Assembly (NCBI GenBank): GCA_023139025.1
Contig: JAGLOH010000117.1
Location: forward strand, 1-6,795
Length of the DNA stretch: 6,795 nt
Source of the DNA: Candidatus Heimdallarchaeota archaeon
GTDB lineage: Archaea; Asgardarchaeota; Heimdallarchaeia; Heimdallarchaeales; Heimdallarchaeaceae
Direction: 5' to 3'
Positions within the stretch are counted from its first letter, which is position 1, and each line of letters starts with the position of its first letter. Positions 5,890 to 6,795 of the stretch are shown one piece after another. Under the pieces are notes generated by a model. The model was not told the DNA's origin and did no database searches. It saw nothing but the letters and a program-made list of their open reading frames with translations. A program made the position numbers and the translations under genes.

Positions 5890-6729
5890 ATGGCAAAAGA
5901 TGAAGTAAAATCATTGGTGAATTCTGTCAATATGGTAAAAAATATGGTTGAGAGCATAGTTTCAGCTGTCCAAGAAAGATTCAAAGATTATGATAATGTT
6001 GTTGTATCTCTAAAAGAAAAAATAGAGAATTTAGAGAATAAAATATCTGTACTTGAGCAATCAGGAGTTCCAGCAGGAGCACCTAGTTCTCCAGATCAAG
6101 TTTCTCGACTAGAAAAAAGATTAGATGGTCTCAATGAAAGAATTCTTTTGATTGAAGCAGCTAGAAGTGTGCAACAAGAGACAGTAGTTGAGCCAGCTGA
6201 CGTTCAAGCTCTAAAAGACATTGCTGAAAAAGAAACAAAACCTGATTCTGTCATTGAAATGCCTACAGCACCCATAACTCCACCACCTACACCAGAGGTT
6301 ATAACCTCAACACCAGAACCTGATGTTGAAAAACAATCTGCACCTCCAACGGTTGAAGCTCCACCAATACCTACGCCTGCACCTCCATCTCCAATTCGTA
6401 GTACTCCAGAACCTGCAGCCATTCCTGCAAAACCTGAGATTCCAACACCCGCAGCATTTCCTAAACCTGCGACTCAAGTCACTGAACCTGCTGAAAGAGA
6501 TGTGAGCCCAATTTCTAAAGAAGTATCGGGAAGCATACCAATGCCTCCTCCATCACAAGATGATTCATCTACACTGCAGCCACAAGCTGTACAACCTCCA
6601 GTACCAAAGGCAGATGATGTAGAAGCTGTAGCTCCAGAAGAGAAAAAATCAGCAGAACTATTTGGAGAGGCTGTAAGCGGAGACAAAGCTGAACTTCTAA
6701 AAGCTTTGAAGAAATTGGAAGATTTGTAA
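5890..6729 (+). CDS. Unrecognised coiled-coil and proline-rich protein
   Basis: I do not recognise this 279-residue protein. Residues 1-33 form an amphipathic helix (KSLVNSVNMVKNMVESIV). Residues 36-57 and 71-92 look like two short coiled coils, the second being VSRLEKRLDGLNERILLIE, separated by a flexible Gly/Pro/Ser linker. Residues 123-241 are a low-complexity stretch rich in Pro, Thr, Ala, Glu and Ser, with repeated TPEP and PPxP-like units and presumably disordered. The C-terminus (252-279) returns to a charged helix ending DKAELLKALKKLEDL. There is no signal peptide, membrane segment or cysteine. The architecture suggests an oligomerising head joined by a long linker to a C-terminal binding helix, such as a scaffold or cytoskeletal/adaptor protein, which is inference. 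I chose the ATG at 5890, the first in-frame ATG, because a TATA box lies 27 bases upstream; a TTG at 5824 would add 22 non-family-like residues. The reading frame is clean and the composition matches its neighbours. Confidence 0.75.
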   Translation: MAKDEVKSLVNSVNMVKNMVESIVSAVQERFKDYDNVVVSLKEKIENLENKISVLEQSGVPAGAPSSPDQVSRLEKRLDGLNERILLIEAARSVQQETVVEPADVQALKDIAEKETKPDSVIEMPTAPITPPPTPEVITSTPEPDVEKQSAPPTVEAPPIPTPAPPSPIRSTPEPAAIPAKPEIPTPAAFPKPATQVTEPAERDVSPISKEVSGSIPMPPPSQDDSSTLQPQAVQPPVPKADDVEAVAPEEKKSAELFGEAVSGDKAELLKALKKLEDL

Positions 6730-6770
6730 ACCTAATATACAGTAAATTTCATATAGCGTTTATTGATTTT

Positions 6771-6794
6771 TGCTTAATGGTTCCTACCATAGCA
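6771..6794. other. Short inverted repeat near the right edge
   Basis: TGCT then, after a TA bulge, ATGGT pairs across a TCCT loop with ACCAT then AGCA, giving nine base pairs with one bulge. It lies 41 bases after the last stop and just after a T-rich stretch (TTGATTTTTG). No T-run follows it on either strand, so it is not a classical intrinsic terminator. It may be part of a 3' UTR or of a feature beyond the window. Confidence 0.25.
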
Positions 6795-6795
6795 C

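Noticed and set aside
6313..6415. Repeated CCAGAACCTG (6313-6322 and 6406-6415) as a DNA repeat element
   Set aside because: It is explained by repeated TPEP-like coding units in the proline-rich linker.
6204..6686. Gly/Ser-rich minus-strand and Leu/Gln-rich plus-strand open frames over the proline-rich region
   Set aside because: Low-complexity Pro codons (CCA/CCT) read as Gly or Leu/Gln in other frames; these are shadows of the real frame.
6760..6795. tRNA or other known RNA gene at the right edge
   Set aside because: No acceptor, D-arm or T-arm consensus is visible; only a small hairpin can be supported.

Overview
This window is archaeal. It carries the archaeal RNA exosome cluster (SBDS, Rrp4, Rrp41), a THEP1-type NTPase and promoters with TATA boxes at archaeal spacing. 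Bacteria lack the SBDS-Rrp4-Rrp41 arrangement, and compact intergenic gaps with ribosome-binding-site-led operons argue against a eukaryote. The DNA is AT-rich (about one third GC by eye) and codon use is A/T-ending. With a Fpg-type DNA glycosylase present, this would fit a mesophilic archaeon such as an Asgard lineage, but that placement is inference and not proven by the sequence.

Left block (1-2224, minus strand): a co-oriented operon SBDS -> rrp4 -> rrp41, with 22-nt and 4-nt spacers. Rrp4 and Rrp41 are the RNA-binding cap and catalytic subunits of the archaeal exosome. SBDS is the ribosome-maturation factor usually encoded with them. rrp41 runs off the left edge after 250 codons, so only a short C-terminal tail is missing.

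Middle (2225-2351): a divergent promoter region. A self-complementary TTATAA sits at its exact midpoint, equidistant from the two start codons, and could position transcription in both directions.

Right block (plus strand): a THEP1-type NTPase and a Fpg/MutM-type 8-oxoguanine DNA glycosylase form a tight pair in which the stop of the first directly abuts the start of the second. Two genes follow, each apparently with its own promoter and probably leaderless: a 663-residue M28-like (DUF4910-type) metallopeptidase, and an unrecognised 279-residue protein with N-terminal coiled coils, a long proline-rich linker and a C-terminal charged helix. The final 66 bases hold no gene I can support.

The left block serves RNA decay and ribosome biogenesis. 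The right block begins with nucleotide/DNA housekeeping and continues with an unrelated peptidase and a probable scaffold-like protein. I see no CRISPR array, insertion sequence, rRNA, tRNA or clear mobile element. Nothing here is convincingly a new multi-gene system. The most open items are the THEP1-Fpg pair and the coiled-coil/proline-rich protein.
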